Positions 7,924 to 16,797 of a DNA stretch of 37,701 nt are shown piece by piece. The translations under genes were made by a program, and so were the position numbers. This DNA comes from a virus. Position 1 is the stretch's first letter. Every line of letters starts with the position of its first letter. Location of the stretch: positions 1 to 37,701 of the IMG/VR virus record IMGVR_UViG_3300011253_001008, one strand, 5' to 3'. The notes below the pieces were generated by a model. The model was not told the DNA's origin. It worked only from the letters and a program-made list of their open reading frames with translations, and did no database searches.

Positions 7924-8370
7924 ATGGGAACGGGAAATCAAACCACCCGGCTGGTGATCCAGCTTGGTAATGGGGCAACCCCCACAGAAGTTTTTGCGCA
8001 TACCTGCGGCGCAAACACCTTTGGGATCACGCTCACCAACAATCTGGGCGAGGATACGGTGCTGGATTGTGACAACCCGCTGGATCTGCCTGCGGTGATT
8101 GTGCGCCACCTGGAAAGCCAAGACACCAGCGTGACAATTGCCGGGACCGTGACCACCGAGGCATGGCCCACCTGGCTGGCCTGGGCGGATACTGGCGCGG
8201 CGAAAAATATCAAGCTTTTGCTGGATGAAAGCGCCGCCAACAATGGCGGGTTTTGGACCTTGCCCGCGTTCTGCCAAACCATGGAATTGAATAAAGAGGG
8301 ATCCGGCAAGGTGAAATTCACCGCCAGCATTGCCGCCGCTGGTGCCCGGGTTTGGACTGACGCCAGCTAA
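7924..8370 (+). CDS. Major tail tube protein
   Basis: This 148-residue protein sits where the tail tube protein belongs, between the neck genes and the tail assembly chaperone. It has the beta-rich composition and the wrap-around pattern 'TFGITLTNNLGEDTVLD' then 'TVTIAGTVTTEAWPTWL' (paraphrased by parts) found in the Phage_tail_2/GTA-like tube family. A strong AAAGGAG ribosome site lies 8-9 bases before the ATG, consistent with high expression. It overlaps the next gene by one base. Confidence 0.82.
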   Translation: MGTGNQTTRLVIQLGNGATPTEVFAHTCGANTFGITLTNNLGEDTVLDCDNPLDLPAVIVRHLESQDTSVTIAGTVTTEAWPTWLAWADTGAAKNIKLLLDESAANNGGFWTLPAFCQTMELNKEGSGKVKFTASIAAAGARVWTDAS

Positions 8371-8918
8371 TGGATGTTGTGATCCGAGAATGGGCCGGAA
8401 AGGATAGATCTTTCCGGCTCAACTTTGGCGCGGTTCTGGATCTGGAACAGGCGCTAGGGGGGGAAGGGATCGGCCATGTGTTTATCCGCGTGGCCAGCGG
8501 CAAGTTTCGCGCCCTGGATATTTATTGCGTGCTGAAGTTCGCCTTGATCGGCGGCGGCATGGCGATCATGGACGCCAAGCGGCTGGCGGATGAGCATTTT
8601 GACCGCAAGCCATACCTGGAAAACGCCAGCCTGGCGGGGGATATTCTCACCGCTTTGATGGCCGGGGTGGAGCCGGATCCAGACGCGGATCCCGAGGCCC
8701 GCACCGGCGAAGTGCCGCCGCCTTACAAGTTCTCTGAGGTGAGCCAGATTTGCCGTGAGTTTCATATCAGCCCGGTGGAATTGCGTGAAATGCGCTACTC
8801 CGATTTCACCAACATGATGCGCGGCTATGTGGCGGCCAAAGGCAGTGATGCCCCATCCCACATCAGTGAGGATGAGTTTGCCGATATTCTCAACAGATAT
8901 GAGCCTGAGGTGCCTTAA
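8370..8918 (+). CDS. Tail assembly chaperone (GTA gp11-like), extended form
   Basis: This 182-residue protein lies between tube and tape measure. The first half (FRLNFGAVLDLEQALG, then VFIRVASGKFRALDI) matches the GTA gp11-type tail assembly chaperone. After an acidic linker (DPDADPEARTGE) the second half (EVSQICREFHISPVELREMR, then YSDFTNMMRGY) resembles the separate small GTA chaperone that many phages make from the next frame. Here both parts are in one continuous frame, so no frameshift is needed. I did not find a clear slippery heptamer. It overlaps the tape measure start (TAATG). Confidence 0.8.
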   Translation: MDVVIREWAGKDRSFRLNFGAVLDLEQALGGEGIGHVFIRVASGKFRALDIYCVLKFALIGGGMAIMDAKRLADEHFDRKPYLENASLAGDILTALMAGVEPDPDADPEARTGEVPPPYKFSEVSQICREFHISPVELREMRYSDFTNMMRGYVAAKGSDAPSHISEDEFADILNRYEPEVP

Positions 8919-10948
8919 TGACCGATAGCGTGGAAAGCCGCCTGGTTCTCAATATGGAGGCCAGCCTGGCCAAGTTTGAGAAACAGCTTGCCAAGGGGAT
9001 GCAGGCGGGCACCCGCACCGCGGTGGGCCTGGAAAAGAAGTTTGCCAATTCCAATAAGCGGATCCAGCAAACCAGCGACAGCGCCGCAAAGGGGATCGGC
9101 CGCCTCACGCAAATGTCTGGCCGCGGCCGGTTTGTGCTGCAAAACACCGCCAACCAGGTGGGGGATATTGCGGTGCAGATGGGATCGGGCACCACGGCCG
9201 CGCGCGCCCTCGGGCAACAGTTGCCGCAACTCTTTGGCGGCTTTGGCGTCCTGGGCGGTGCCCTGGGCACCCTGGCCCCTTTGCTGGGCACGGTGGCCGC
9301 GCTGGGGATCCCCCTGGCCGCCGCCTTTCTTATGACTGGCAAGGAAAGCTTGGATCTGGATGAAAAACTCCAGGGCCTCGCCAAAAGCTTGGACAATCTG
9401 CGCGCGGCCGAAAGTGCCTTGGCGCAAAGCCCCAGCGATCTCATGGATAAATATGGGGCCTTGGCAAGCCGGGCCTCAGAACTGTTTGAGATCCAGCACA
9501 AAATGGCGGCCCTGGCGGCCAAGGCCGATCTGGATACCGTCACCCGGGGCATTGCTGACGAAATGGGTGTGGCTGGTGTGATGGGGGTGGATCCTGACGC
9601 CCTGCGCGTGGCCACCGAAACGGTTAAGGCGCTGGGGGCCGAGATCCGCGCGCTCAACAGCAAAGACGCCTCGCAAATGAGCGATAGCGCCTTGGCGCAA
9701 AACTTGCGCCAGATTGAGGCGCTGGGGGAAAAGCGCGATTTGATTAAGGGGCTGGCCAAAGGCTTTGATGATCTGGGCGATATGCTGGGGATCACCGAGG
9801 CCCAGGCTAGGGAAGTTGCGGCCCGATTTGCCGAAGTGGGCCAGGCCGATGGCGCACAAGCCCAAGCTGAGGCGATGCTGGCACTGGCCCAGCACATCCA
9901 GGCCGTGAGCGGCAATCTGGTGGATGCTGAGGATGAGGGCCGCGCGCTTTATGATCAATTGGTGCTGGCCGTGCAATCGGCTTTTGAGTTTGCCGGGATT
10001 GATATGTCCGCAAACCTCAACGCCGCCGCCCAGGCCGCCCGCACATTCACCGGCGAGTTGCAAAACGCCCTGGTGGCCAAGCGCGCTTTGGCGGTTGATG
10101 CGGCCACGGGTGGAAATCCAGATTTCTTTGATCCGCGCAATGAAAGCGGCACCGCGGGCCGGGTGAAACGTGAGCGCGGTGTGCCCGCCCAAAACCGCCC
10201 AGGTTACAAGCCCCCGAAAGCCAAAAGTGGCGGCGGCGGCGGTGGATCTAAATCCAACCCGCGCATGGATGAGGCCAAGCGGCTTTTCCAGGAAACCCGC
10301 ACCGAGGCGGAGAAATATGCCCTTGAGGTGGAGCGGATCAACGCGCTGCACCGCGAGTTCCCTGAGATCATTTCGGGCGAGGTAAAAGATCGGGCGCTGG
10401 ATGTGCTTGAGGATGGGTTTAAAGGGATCTCTGCGGCGGCCGATACGCTTGAGGCCAGCCTGGAAGATCTCTTTGTGAGCATTCTGTCTGGATCTGCCTC
10501 TGCCTCGGATGCCCTGGGCAACCTGGCCCAGCAATTGGGAAACATGGCGCTCAAGGCGGCATTTAGCGGCTTGTTTGGGGATATTGGTGACGGGATTGCA
10601 TCCTTTTTCTCTACCAAGAAACGGGCCAGCGGCGGCGGTGCCCGCGCCGGATCCCCCTATATGGTCAATGAAGGCACCCCCCGATCCGAGATCTTTGTGC
10701 CCTCTGCCAATGGCGCGGTTTTGACCGTGGGCCAGGCGCAATCGGCGCTGGCGGGCATGTCGCGCGGCGGCGATGCAGGCGGGCTTTCGGTGAATTTTGC
10801 CCCCAGCATTGATGCCCGCGGGGCCGATCAAGCGGCCGTGTCTCGCCTTGAGGCCAGCTTGCAAGATCTCGCCAGTTCTTTGCCCGCAAAGATCCATGAC
10901 ACCCTGCGCCGCGCGCGCAACCATAGGACGGATAAAGCATGGCGCTAA
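8918..10948 (+). CDS. Tail tape measure protein
   Basis: This 676-residue protein sets tail length. It is the second-longest gene, immediately downstream of the chaperone. The N-terminal 60 residues are helical (LAKFEKQLAKGMQAGTRTAV), followed by the lambda-like segment NTANQVGDIAVQMGSGTTAA. A hydrophobic block, FGVLGGALGTLAPLLGTVAA, near residues 105-130 probably inserts in the membrane during DNA injection. The C-terminus contains GSASASDALGNLAQQLGNMA, GDGIASFF and the phrase PYMVNEGTPRSEIFVPSANG, a common end of alphaproteobacterial tape measures. A length of 676 residues predicts a tail of about 100 nm by the usual 0.15 nm per residue. Confidence 0.92.
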   Translation: MTDSVESRLVLNMEASLAKFEKQLAKGMQAGTRTAVGLEKKFANSNKRIQQTSDSAAKGIGRLTQMSGRGRFVLQNTANQVGDIAVQMGSGTTAARALGQQLPQLFGGFGVLGGALGTLAPLLGTVAALGIPLAAAFLMTGKESLDLDEKLQGLAKSLDNLRAAESALAQSPSDLMDKYGALASRASELFEIQHKMAALAAKADLDTVTRGIADEMGVAGVMGVDPDALRVATETVKALGAEIRALNSKDASQMSDSALAQNLRQIEALGEKRDLIKGLAKGFDDLGDMLGITEAQAREVAARFAEVGQADGAQAQAEAMLALAQHIQAVSGNLVDAEDEGRALYDQLVLAVQSAFEFAGIDMSANLNAAAQAARTFTGELQNALVAKRALAVDAATGGNPDFFDPRNESGTAGRVKRERGVPAQNRPGYKPPKAKSGGGGGGSKSNPRMDEAKRLFQETRTEAEKYALEVERINALHREFPEIISGEVKDRALDVLEDGFKGISAAADTLEASLEDLFVSILSGSASASDALGNLAQQLGNMALKAAFSGLFGDIGDGIASFFSTKKRASGGGARAGSPYMVNEGTPRSEIFVPSANGAVLTVGQAQSALAGMSRGGDAGGLSVNFAPSIDARGADQAAVSRLEASLQDLASSLPAKIHDTLRRARNHRTDKAWR

Positions 10949-11565
10949 CTTTCCCTCGAAACATGACCGCGGGCCGGTGCTGGCACCAGGCGGATTTCCA
11001 GATCCATGAGATCCAGGAATTGGCCCGGGAAGCCTCGGGCGCAATCCAGGGCCGAGATCTGGCCGATCCAATCTGGCGGATTGAGTTTCAATCTGTGCAG
11101 TTGGATGGCTATGCGGCTGATGATCTCTTGGCCGACTTTGAAACCCTTGGCGGTGTGCTGCGGAGTTTTTATGCAAGCCCGTTTCTGCGCCCTGCGCCCC
11201 GCACCCGCCTGGCCGAGGCGCTCACCGGCGTGAGCGTCAATACAATCCGCGCGGATCGGCGCGCCCTGCGCCTAACGGGCTTGCCCGCCAGCTTTGAAAT
11301 GAGCGCGGGCGATTTTGTCTCAATCGCAACCGCCACCGGCAAGGCATTGCACCGCCTGGCGCGCGGCGGTGTGGCCGATGGTGCCGGCCTTTCCCCTGAG
11401 TTGGAATTGTCGAATTTCCTGCGCCCTGATGTGGCCGTGGCCCAGGCCGTGACCTTGATAGATCCGCCCGCTGAGTTCCGGCTTTTGCCGGGCAGTTTGC
11501 GCAAGGTGCCTGCGGGGCCGCGGCGCTGGCGGGTGTCATTTTCTGCCGTAGAGGATCCAAGCTGA
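10939..11565 (+). CDS. Tail-tip protein (distal-tail position)
   Basis: This 208-residue protein follows the tape measure directly, where the distal tail protein normally sits. It is mostly beta-sheet by composition, with a middle segment DADRRALRLTGLPASFEMSA (approximate) and an end RRWRVSFSAVEDPS that looks like a closing strand of a tail beta-domain. The start overlaps the tape measure end by 10 bases. I recognise no named family with confidence, so the role is inferred from position. Confidence 0.65.
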   Translation: MALTFPRNMTAGRCWHQADFQIHEIQELAREASGAIQGRDLADPIWRIEFQSVQLDGYAADDLLADFETLGGVLRSFYASPFLRPAPRTRLAEALTGVSVNTIRADRRALRLTGLPASFEMSAGDFVSIATATGKALHRLARGGVADGAGLSPELELSNFLRPDVAVAQAVTLIDPPAEFRLLPGSLRKVPAGPRRWRVSFSAVEDPS

Positions 11566-12185
11566 TGCGCGATATTGAACCAGCAATGCAAGCCGGGCTT
11601 GAGGCCGGTGAGGTGACGTTTCGGGATTTCCTTTGGTTTGTGCCGCGCAACCGATCCACCGGCCTGGATGAGCCAATGGGGTTCTGGTCCGGCCTGGGCA
11701 CCTTATCGGCCGAGGTGATCAACCCCGCCACCGGATCCCCGGTGACCCGGGTTTGGAATGGTGGCGGCAATGTCATTTCTATGGGCGCGGTGCCGCTCAC
11801 CATGGGCCTCACGGTGCAAACCGCCGAGATCCATTTGAGCAGCGTGGCCGCGGCGGTGGAAACCCTGGTGCGCACCCACCACGTCAAGCGCGCGCCGGTG
11901 CAAGTGTTTCGCGGCGTTCTGGACCCGGCCACCCGCTTGCTCACCGCGCCCGCGGTGCCGCGCTTTGTGGGCTTTGTGGATGATTATTCTTTTGACACCC
12001 CGGCCGATGGCCAGCCCGGCGGCGTGATGTTGGAGGCGGTGAGCCATACCCAGGAATTGACCCGCTCAAACGCCGCCAAGAGATCGGATGCCGATCAACG
12101 GCGCAGATCCGCAACGGATGGCTTTTATCGCCATGCCGCGGTGGTGGGCACCTGGAAAATCTTTTGGGGCCAGGAGGCCGAATAA
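11565..12185 (+). CDS. Tail-tip / baseplate hub-region protein
   Basis: This 206-residue protein lies between the distal-tail-like protein and the giant tip protein, the position of the lambda L/K-type hub proteins or of DUF2163-like proteins. The C-terminus (KRSDADQRRRSATDGFYRHA then WKIFWGQ) is a motif I associate with tail proteins of alphaproteobacterial and Mu-like phages. It has no Cys ligands or NlpC catalytic triad that I can see, so it is not the usual iron-sulfur or peptidase hub component. Confidence 0.62.
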   Translation: MRDIEPAMQAGLEAGEVTFRDFLWFVPRNRSTGLDEPMGFWSGLGTLSAEVINPATGSPVTRVWNGGGNVISMGAVPLTMGLTVQTAEIHLSSVAAAVETLVRTHHVKRAPVQVFRGVLDPATRLLTAPAVPRFVGFVDDYSFDTPADGQPGGVMLEAVSHTQELTRSNAAKRSDADQRRRSATDGFYRHAAVVGTWKIFWGQEAE

Positions 12186-12188
12186 ACT

Positions 12189-15100
12189 ATGCCATTTTTT
12201 GCAGCTCTCGTTGCCGCGGTTAAAACCTTTGCGGCGGCGGCGTCCGCTTGGATTGGTGCGGCCAGCGCCACCCAGTTGTTTTTCGCCCGCCTGGCGGTGG
12301 GCATGGTTCTCAATGTCCTGGCCCGCGCCCTTATGGGGGATGGCGATCAACGCCGCGCCGGGATCACCGGCAAGATCGAGCAGGGGGCCGATTTGCCCCG
12401 CGCCTTTATCTTAGGGCTTTACGCCACCGCCGGATCCCTGGTCTACCGGGCCACCTGGGGATCCTCGGGCGGCACCCCAAACGCCTTTTATACCCGCGTC
12501 ACGGTGCTATCAGATTTGCCGATTAAAAGTGTTGAGCAGCTTTGGATTGACGGGACGCTTTGCACCATTGATTGGGAAAATCCAGACACCGAATTGGGCC
12601 GCGGCTTTCCGGTGGTGGAATATAGCGAAACCCGCACCGAGCAACGCATGGTGCGCGATGATATTACCGAGGAAATCACCTGGGTGGATGAGGAAATCAC
12701 CGAGGTTTATGCCTGGTTCAAATACTATGATGGCACCCAAACCGAGGCAGATAGTTTCCTCACCAGCCAAGTGACCACCCCAGAACGGCCTTGGGATGCC
12801 ACCGAGGTGGGCACCGGGGTGGCCTATGCGGTTATGACCTTCCGCATTAACCCCGATATGTTTTTGGGTTTCCCCCAAGTGATCTTTGCTATTGATGGGT
12901 GCCAGATCCCCGATCCTGATAGCGGGGTGGCGGGCAATGCCGATCACATCCCGCTGGCCCAGATCCATTACATCCTGTCTGGCATTTCCTACGGCGGCCA
13001 ATGGTTCTATGGCCCCCAGGCGGGCGGCGCGGGCTTGATGGTTGATGCAGAATGGGGCGCTGAAATCGCAAAGTGTAAAGCGCCCGTGCCCGGCGCAGAT
13101 CTCATGTCTGATCCTGAGAAAACCGCCGCCTTTGGATCCACCACGGTGCCGCCACGTTACCGATCCGGCCTTGAGGTCAAGGTGGATACCGAGATAGCCG
13201 AGACCATTGAGGATCTGATTTCTGCCTGCAATGGCCGCATTGGCGAGGTGGCCGGGCGCTACCGCGTCCAGGTGGGGGATCCCGGCACCGCGGTGGTGTC
13301 AATTTCCGATGGCGATCTGCTCACCAACAAAGCTCATAGCTATTCCGAATTTCTGCCCCTGGCCGAAACCATTAACGGGGTGACCGCCAGTTATCCCGAG
13401 CCTTCTGAGGTGTGGCAAAACCAGGACGCCCCGCCTTACTATGTGCCCGGGCTTGAGGCTGAGGATGGCGGGCGGCGGCTCACCACCCAGGTGGATCTGC
13501 GCGCGGTGCCCTACAAAGAGCAAGTGCAACGCCTGATGAAATCGGCCGTTGAGGAGGCCCGCCGGGCTGAGGTCCACAACATCACGGTGCCGCCGCGTTA
13601 CTTTGGCCTTGAGCCGGGTGATTACATTGATTGGACCAGCGCCCGCAACGCCTACACCGATAAGCTTTTCCGCGTGGATGGGGTGGTGGATCTGCCCTCT
13701 GGGGATCTTATGCTGGATGTGACCGGCGTGGATCCGGCCGATTATGGCTGGTCCGCGGCCAGCGATTATGTGGCCCCGCCTCAGGCGGGCACCCTGGCCC
13801 CGGCCATCGCCGCGGGGGCCATCTCTAGCTGGTCGGTTGAGCCGGTGAAGCTGAAAGATAGCAATGGCATTGCGCGCATTGCGGCGCTTGGGATGTTTTG
13901 GCAAATCGCGGATGCGGTGTCTGGCCTGTCTTATGAGGTGCGCTTGCCGGGATCCGATACCCTGGTGGCCCATGGGTTTGTGCCTGAGGTTGAGACCGGC
14001 GGCGCGGTGATCTCGGGCGGCATTTTGCCCAATACCGCCTATGAGGTGCGCGCGCGCTTTATCTTCACCAGTGGCCGCCGCTCGGATTGGACCGGCTGGA
14101 CCGCCGCCACCAGTCCCCAGGTGGTGGATGGTGCGCGGGCGGTGGCGCTCACCGCCAGTGAGTTCTTTATCAAATATGACGCGGCCGGGGCCAACCCGGT
14201 GCCGGGCACCACCACCCTGACCGCGGATCCGATCAACGCGCTAGGCGTTCCACATTATGAGTTTTTTGTGAATGGGGTGAGCGCGCAAGCGGGCACCAGC
14301 GCCAGCTTTGATTACACCTTGCCCGCGGCCCTCGCCAGCCTGCCGGTAAATATCCGCGTGGATCTGCGTGAGGATGGCGGATCTGGTGATGTGCTGGCCA
14401 GCGATCTTGTGCAGATCTTTGGCGCGGCGGCTGGGAGTTCTGCGCTTTTGGGGCTTTTGTCTAACGTGGCCCATGTTGTGCCCGCGGCCGCGGATGGAAC
14501 CAGCCCGGTCATGTCTGGATCGGGCACCCAGATCCAGGTTTTTGATGGTGCGGCGGCGCTGACTTATGACGGGACCGGCACCACCGAGGGCAAATATACG
14601 GTTTCGGCCGCGGCCCATTCTGGCACGGTGACGCCTGGCGCGGTGTCTCTGGATGGCAGCGCGGCCGCGGTGGCCGATCATACCGGGTTTAGCAGTGATG
14701 CGGCCGTGGTGCGCTATACCGTGACCGGCGTGGTGGGCGGCCAGGCGTTTACCCTTTTTCTGGATCAATCCTTGAGTAAGGCCAAGGCGGGCGCGGGCGG
14801 CACCAACGGCACCAACGGCACCAATGGCACCAACGGCACCAACGGGACAAATGGCACCAACGGTTCGGATGCGATCAACATTGTGATCAACCCCGGCGCG
14901 GTGGCCCTGCCTGCCTCAAGTTTTGGTGTGGTGTCCAGTTATGCCGGATCGGGGTGCAAGATCTCGGTGGAGCATGGCAATTCTGCGCTCAATTTCACCA
15001 CGGCGGGATCGGTGACCAATGGCCAGTGGCGGATCTCTGGCGTGGCCGTTTACACCGATGGATCCGCGTCCACAGACATTACACCGGGCGCGCGCTCTGA

Positions 15101-16079
15101 TAGCGGCAATGATGCTTTGGTGGCCAATCATTCGGCCATGGCAAACGGTGTGGACGTGGTTTTGATCACCTATTTTATTCAATACCGCACCGCCGCGGGC
15201 GTTTATGGCACCTTGTCAATCTCGCAAACCGTGAGCAAGGCCAAAGCCGGTGCCTCGGTGACCGGCCCGCGCGGCGCGGGCCGCTGGCACATTGATGTGG
15301 ATAGCGTCAATTACGCCTCTGGCACCGATGGGCGCTTGCCTCTGACAACAGGTGACGCGCAAAAGGCATGGGATGATGGGGTGGGGCCGCAACCGGCCAG
15401 TGCCACCGCCGGGGATCAAGCCTGGTTCTACAAGGGCACCCTTGCCTCACCAAATGCGCAAAGTGTCTGGATTTTCAACGGATCCTCTTGGGAAAAGCAA
15501 ACCGAGGTGATTGATGGCAACCTCTTGGTGTCTGGCACGGGCACCTTTGACAAGCTGGTGGTTGACAGCGGCGTATTCCAAAATGACGGGCAGGGCGGCT
15601 TGTCTATCATTGGGGGCAGTATCACCGATTATGACGCCCAGCTTAACACCTCGGGGAGTTCACTTACCACGGTGGGGTCATGGGTGGATATTGATGATTG
15701 GACCTTTGCAGTAAGTGATGTGGGCAAACTGATTGCCCGGGTGCATTGCTCTGCCACGTTCAACAAAGCCGGTGGTAACGATCCAGCGGCGGAATTTGTG
15801 GATTACTGGATGCGCCTTGAGGCGGCGGTGCCGGGTGAGGGAACGCAAGGCGTGATCACGCAGCTCAGTTGCGTATTGGCAACGCCAAACAGCAGTAGTT
15901 TCGGCACCCAAAATGATCACACCCTGGTTTTGCCGCCCGATTGGTTTAGCGCCAGATCGGCCGGGAACGCCACCTTTACCTTGAGCGCGCGAATCAACAG
16001 CCGTGATAGCGTGGGGATCAACAATTCTGGCCTCACATTTGGCAGGCCATATATTGAGGTATTTGAGTTAAAGCGGTGA
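12189..16079 (+). CDS. Tail-tip / host-specificity protein (J-like)
   Basis: This 1296-residue protein is the largest in the window and almost certainly forms the tail tip that contacts the receptor. Residues about 1-55 are hydrophobic helices (FFAALVAAVKTFAAAAS, then LFFARLAVGMVLNVLARALM), as in many tip proteins. Residues about 420-520 match a Phage-tail_3-like domain (YFGLEPGDYIDW, LFRVDGVVDLPSGDL). After fibronectin-like regions come two related domains of about 110-130 residues, each ending SKAKAGA, separated by a (Gly-Thr-Asn)7 stretch. The C-terminal 150 residues form a fibre-head-like domain. The duplicated domains and GTN linker suggest the receptor-facing part evolves quickly. Confidence 0.9.
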   Translation: MPFFAALVAAVKTFAAAASAWIGAASATQLFFARLAVGMVLNVLARALMGDGDQRRAGITGKIEQGADLPRAFILGLYATAGSLVYRATWGSSGGTPNAFYTRVTVLSDLPIKSVEQLWIDGTLCTIDWENPDTELGRGFPVVEYSETRTEQRMVRDDITEEITWVDEEITEVYAWFKYYDGTQTEADSFLTSQVTTPERPWDATEVGTGVAYAVMTFRINPDMFLGFPQVIFAIDGCQIPDPDSGVAGNADHIPLAQIHYILSGISYGGQWFYGPQAGGAGLMVDAEWGAEIAKCKAPVPGADLMSDPEKTAAFGSTTVPPRYRSGLEVKVDTEIAETIEDLISACNGRIGEVAGRYRVQVGDPGTAVVSISDGDLLTNKAHSYSEFLPLAETINGVTASYPEPSEVWQNQDAPPYYVPGLEAEDGGRRLTTQVDLRAVPYKEQVQRLMKSAVEEARRAEVHNITVPPRYFGLEPGDYIDWTSARNAYTDKLFRVDGVVDLPSGDLMLDVTGVDPADYGWSAASDYVAPPQAGTLAPAIAAGAISSWSVEPVKLKDSNGIARIAALGMFWQIADAVSGLSYEVRLPGSDTLVAHGFVPEVETGGAVISGGILPNTAYEVRARFIFTSGRRSDWTGWTAATSPQVVDGARAVALTASEFFIKYDAAGANPVPGTTTLTADPINALGVPHYEFFVNGVSAQAGTSASFDYTLPAALASLPVNIRVDLREDGGSGDVLASDLVQIFGAAAGSSALLGLLSNVAHVVPAAADGTSPVMSGSGTQIQVFDGAAALTYDGTGTTEGKYTVSAAAHSGTVTPGAVSLDGSAAAVADHTGFSSDAAVVRYTVTGVVGGQAFTLFLDQSLSKAKAGAGGTNGTNGTNGTNGTNGTNGTNGSDAINIVINPGAVALPASSFGVVSSYAGSGCKISVEHGNSALNFTTAGSVTNGQWRISGVAVYTDGSASTDITPGARSDSGNDALVANHSAMANGVDVVLITYFIQYRTAAGVYGTLSISQTVSKAKAGASVTGPRGAGRWHIDVDSVNYASGTDGRLPLTTGDAQKAWDDGVGPQPASATAGDQAWFYKGTLASPNAQSVWIFNGSSWEKQTEVIDGNLLVSGTGTFDKLVVDSGVFQNDGQGGLSIIGGSITDYDAQLNTSGSSLTTVGSWVDIDDWTFAVSDVGKLIARVHCSATFNKAGGNDPAAEFVDYWMRLEAAVPGEGTQGVITQLSCVLATPNSSSFGTQNDHTLVLPPDWFSARSAGNATFTLSARINSRDSVGINNSGLTFGRPYIEVFELKR
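14800..14867 (+). repeat. 9-bp GGCACCAAC tandem repeat encoding (Gly-Thr-Asn)n
   Basis: About seven copies of GGCACCAAC or close variants (AATGGC, GGGACAAAT) encode a collagen-like Gly-X-Y run between two related domains of the tip protein. Such runs form trimeric stalks or flexible linkers in phage fibres and are prone to slippage. Confidence 0.9.
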
Positions 16080-16139
16080 GCCGCGCCGGGGTAAATCCGC
16101 CCGGCCCGCCACCTAATCTAAAGCGCCTAATGTCACCCC

Positions 16140-16156
16140 CGAGGTGACGTGCGCGC
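16140..16156. other. Small inverted repeat upstream of lysis genes
   Basis: GTCACC and GGTGAC form a 6-bp stem around CCCGA. No T-run follows. It lies between the tip gene and the lysis cassette and could mark the 3' end of the late mRNA or a regulatory site. CTAATGTCACC immediately before it also occurs just before the terminator at 25092. Confidence 0.35.
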
Positions 16157-16162
16157 AATTGG

Positions 16163-16176
16163 CACATTATAAAGTG
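16163..16176. promoter_or_regulatory. Operator-like palindrome before the lysis cassette
   Basis: CACATTATAAAGTG is one of five similar 14-bp palindromes (consensus CACATTWWAATGTG), the others being in the immunity region and before 20770. It lies 42 bases upstream of the holin start and contains TATAA at its centre, so a bound repressor would cover a -10 region. It probably binds the XRE repressor or the Cro-like protein. Confidence 0.55.
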
Positions 16177-16217
16177 CAGATAACACGCAAAACGTGCATA
16201 GCAATGGAGATCTGAAT

Positions 16218-16694
16218 GTGGGCGACCGAATAAAGGATTTGGGTGAAATGCTGGGCTGGTTGCATTCCGATGCAGGCGCGGCCGCTTTTGCCGGTGCGGC
16301 CGGGGGGCTGGTGCGCTGGCTCACCCTGCGCGAAAGCTGGCGCGATGGGCTTTTGAGCCTGGTGGTGGGATCTGTCTGCGCCATCTATCTGGGGCCAATT
16401 GTTGAGCCATTGCTTGAGCCTTGGATTGGCCGGATCTCGCCAGGCCAGGATGCCAGCGGTTTTTCCTCATTTGTGGTGGGTATCGGCGGGATCGGTATTG
16501 CCGGGATCCTCATCGACATTATGAAATCCTTTGCGGGCCGGTTGCGCGCGGGCAAAGGCAACCCCGGCACCCCCAGCGACCCAGACCGCCATGGCGGTGG
16601 GTTTCCCCCATATGGCCCCTATCAGGGCCGCCCCTATGAGGGCCGCCGCGGCGACGATTACCCCGGCCAAGGCGGGGGTGATTATGGATCATAA
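16218..16694 (+). CDS. Holin-like membrane protein
   Basis: This 158-residue protein has two to three hydrophobic segments: DAGAAAFAGAAGGLVRWL, LLSLVVGSVCAIYLGPIV and FSSFVVGIGGIGIAGILI. It ends in a soluble Pro/Gly/Tyr-rich tail with DPDRHGGGFPPYGPYQG. It is the first gene of the lysis block, followed by a small membrane protein, the endolysin and a spanin candidate, so a holin role is likely. The start is GTG at 16218 with GGAG eight bases upstream. A GTG at 16194 is in frame but has no ribosome site. Confidence 0.75.
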   Translation: MGDRIKDLGEMLGWLHSDAGAAAFAGAAGGLVRWLTLRESWRDGLLSLVVGSVCAIYLGPIVEPLLEPWIGRISPGQDASGFSSFVVGIGGIGIAGILIDIMKSFAGRLRAGKGNPGTPSDPDRHGGGFPPYGPYQGRPYEGRRGDDYPGQGGGDYGS

Positions 16695-16797
16695 ACACCG
16701 GACGCTCAAACAATCGCTCACCCGTGAGGTGCGGTTTTATCTTTATGCCGTGATCATCATGGCCCTTTGGCTGGCCGCCCTATGGTGCTTTGAATGA
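16684..16797 (+). CDS. Small single-pass membrane protein (possible antiholin)
   Basis: This 37-residue protein has a basic N-terminus (MDHKHRTLKQSLTREVR) and one transmembrane helix (FYLYAVIIMALWLAALWCF). It overlaps the holin end by 11 bases and the endolysin start by four (ATGA). Its place between holin and endolysin suggests a second holin or an antiholin. It is too short for a family assignment. Confidence 0.65.
   Translation: MDHKHRTLKQSLTREVRFYLYAVIIMALWLAALWCFE

Noticed and set aside
9476-11176. Long open frame on the minus strand opposite the tape measure gene
   Set aside because: It is antisense to a clear tape measure and tail-tip gene, is rich in His/Arg/Pro/Gln as expected from reversed GC-rich codons, and has no domain or ribosome site.
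11565-12185. GTA-type DUF2163 or NlpC/P60 hub protein
   Set aside because: The Cys motif of DUF2163-like proteins and the Cys-His peptidase residues are not visible, so only a positional call is given.
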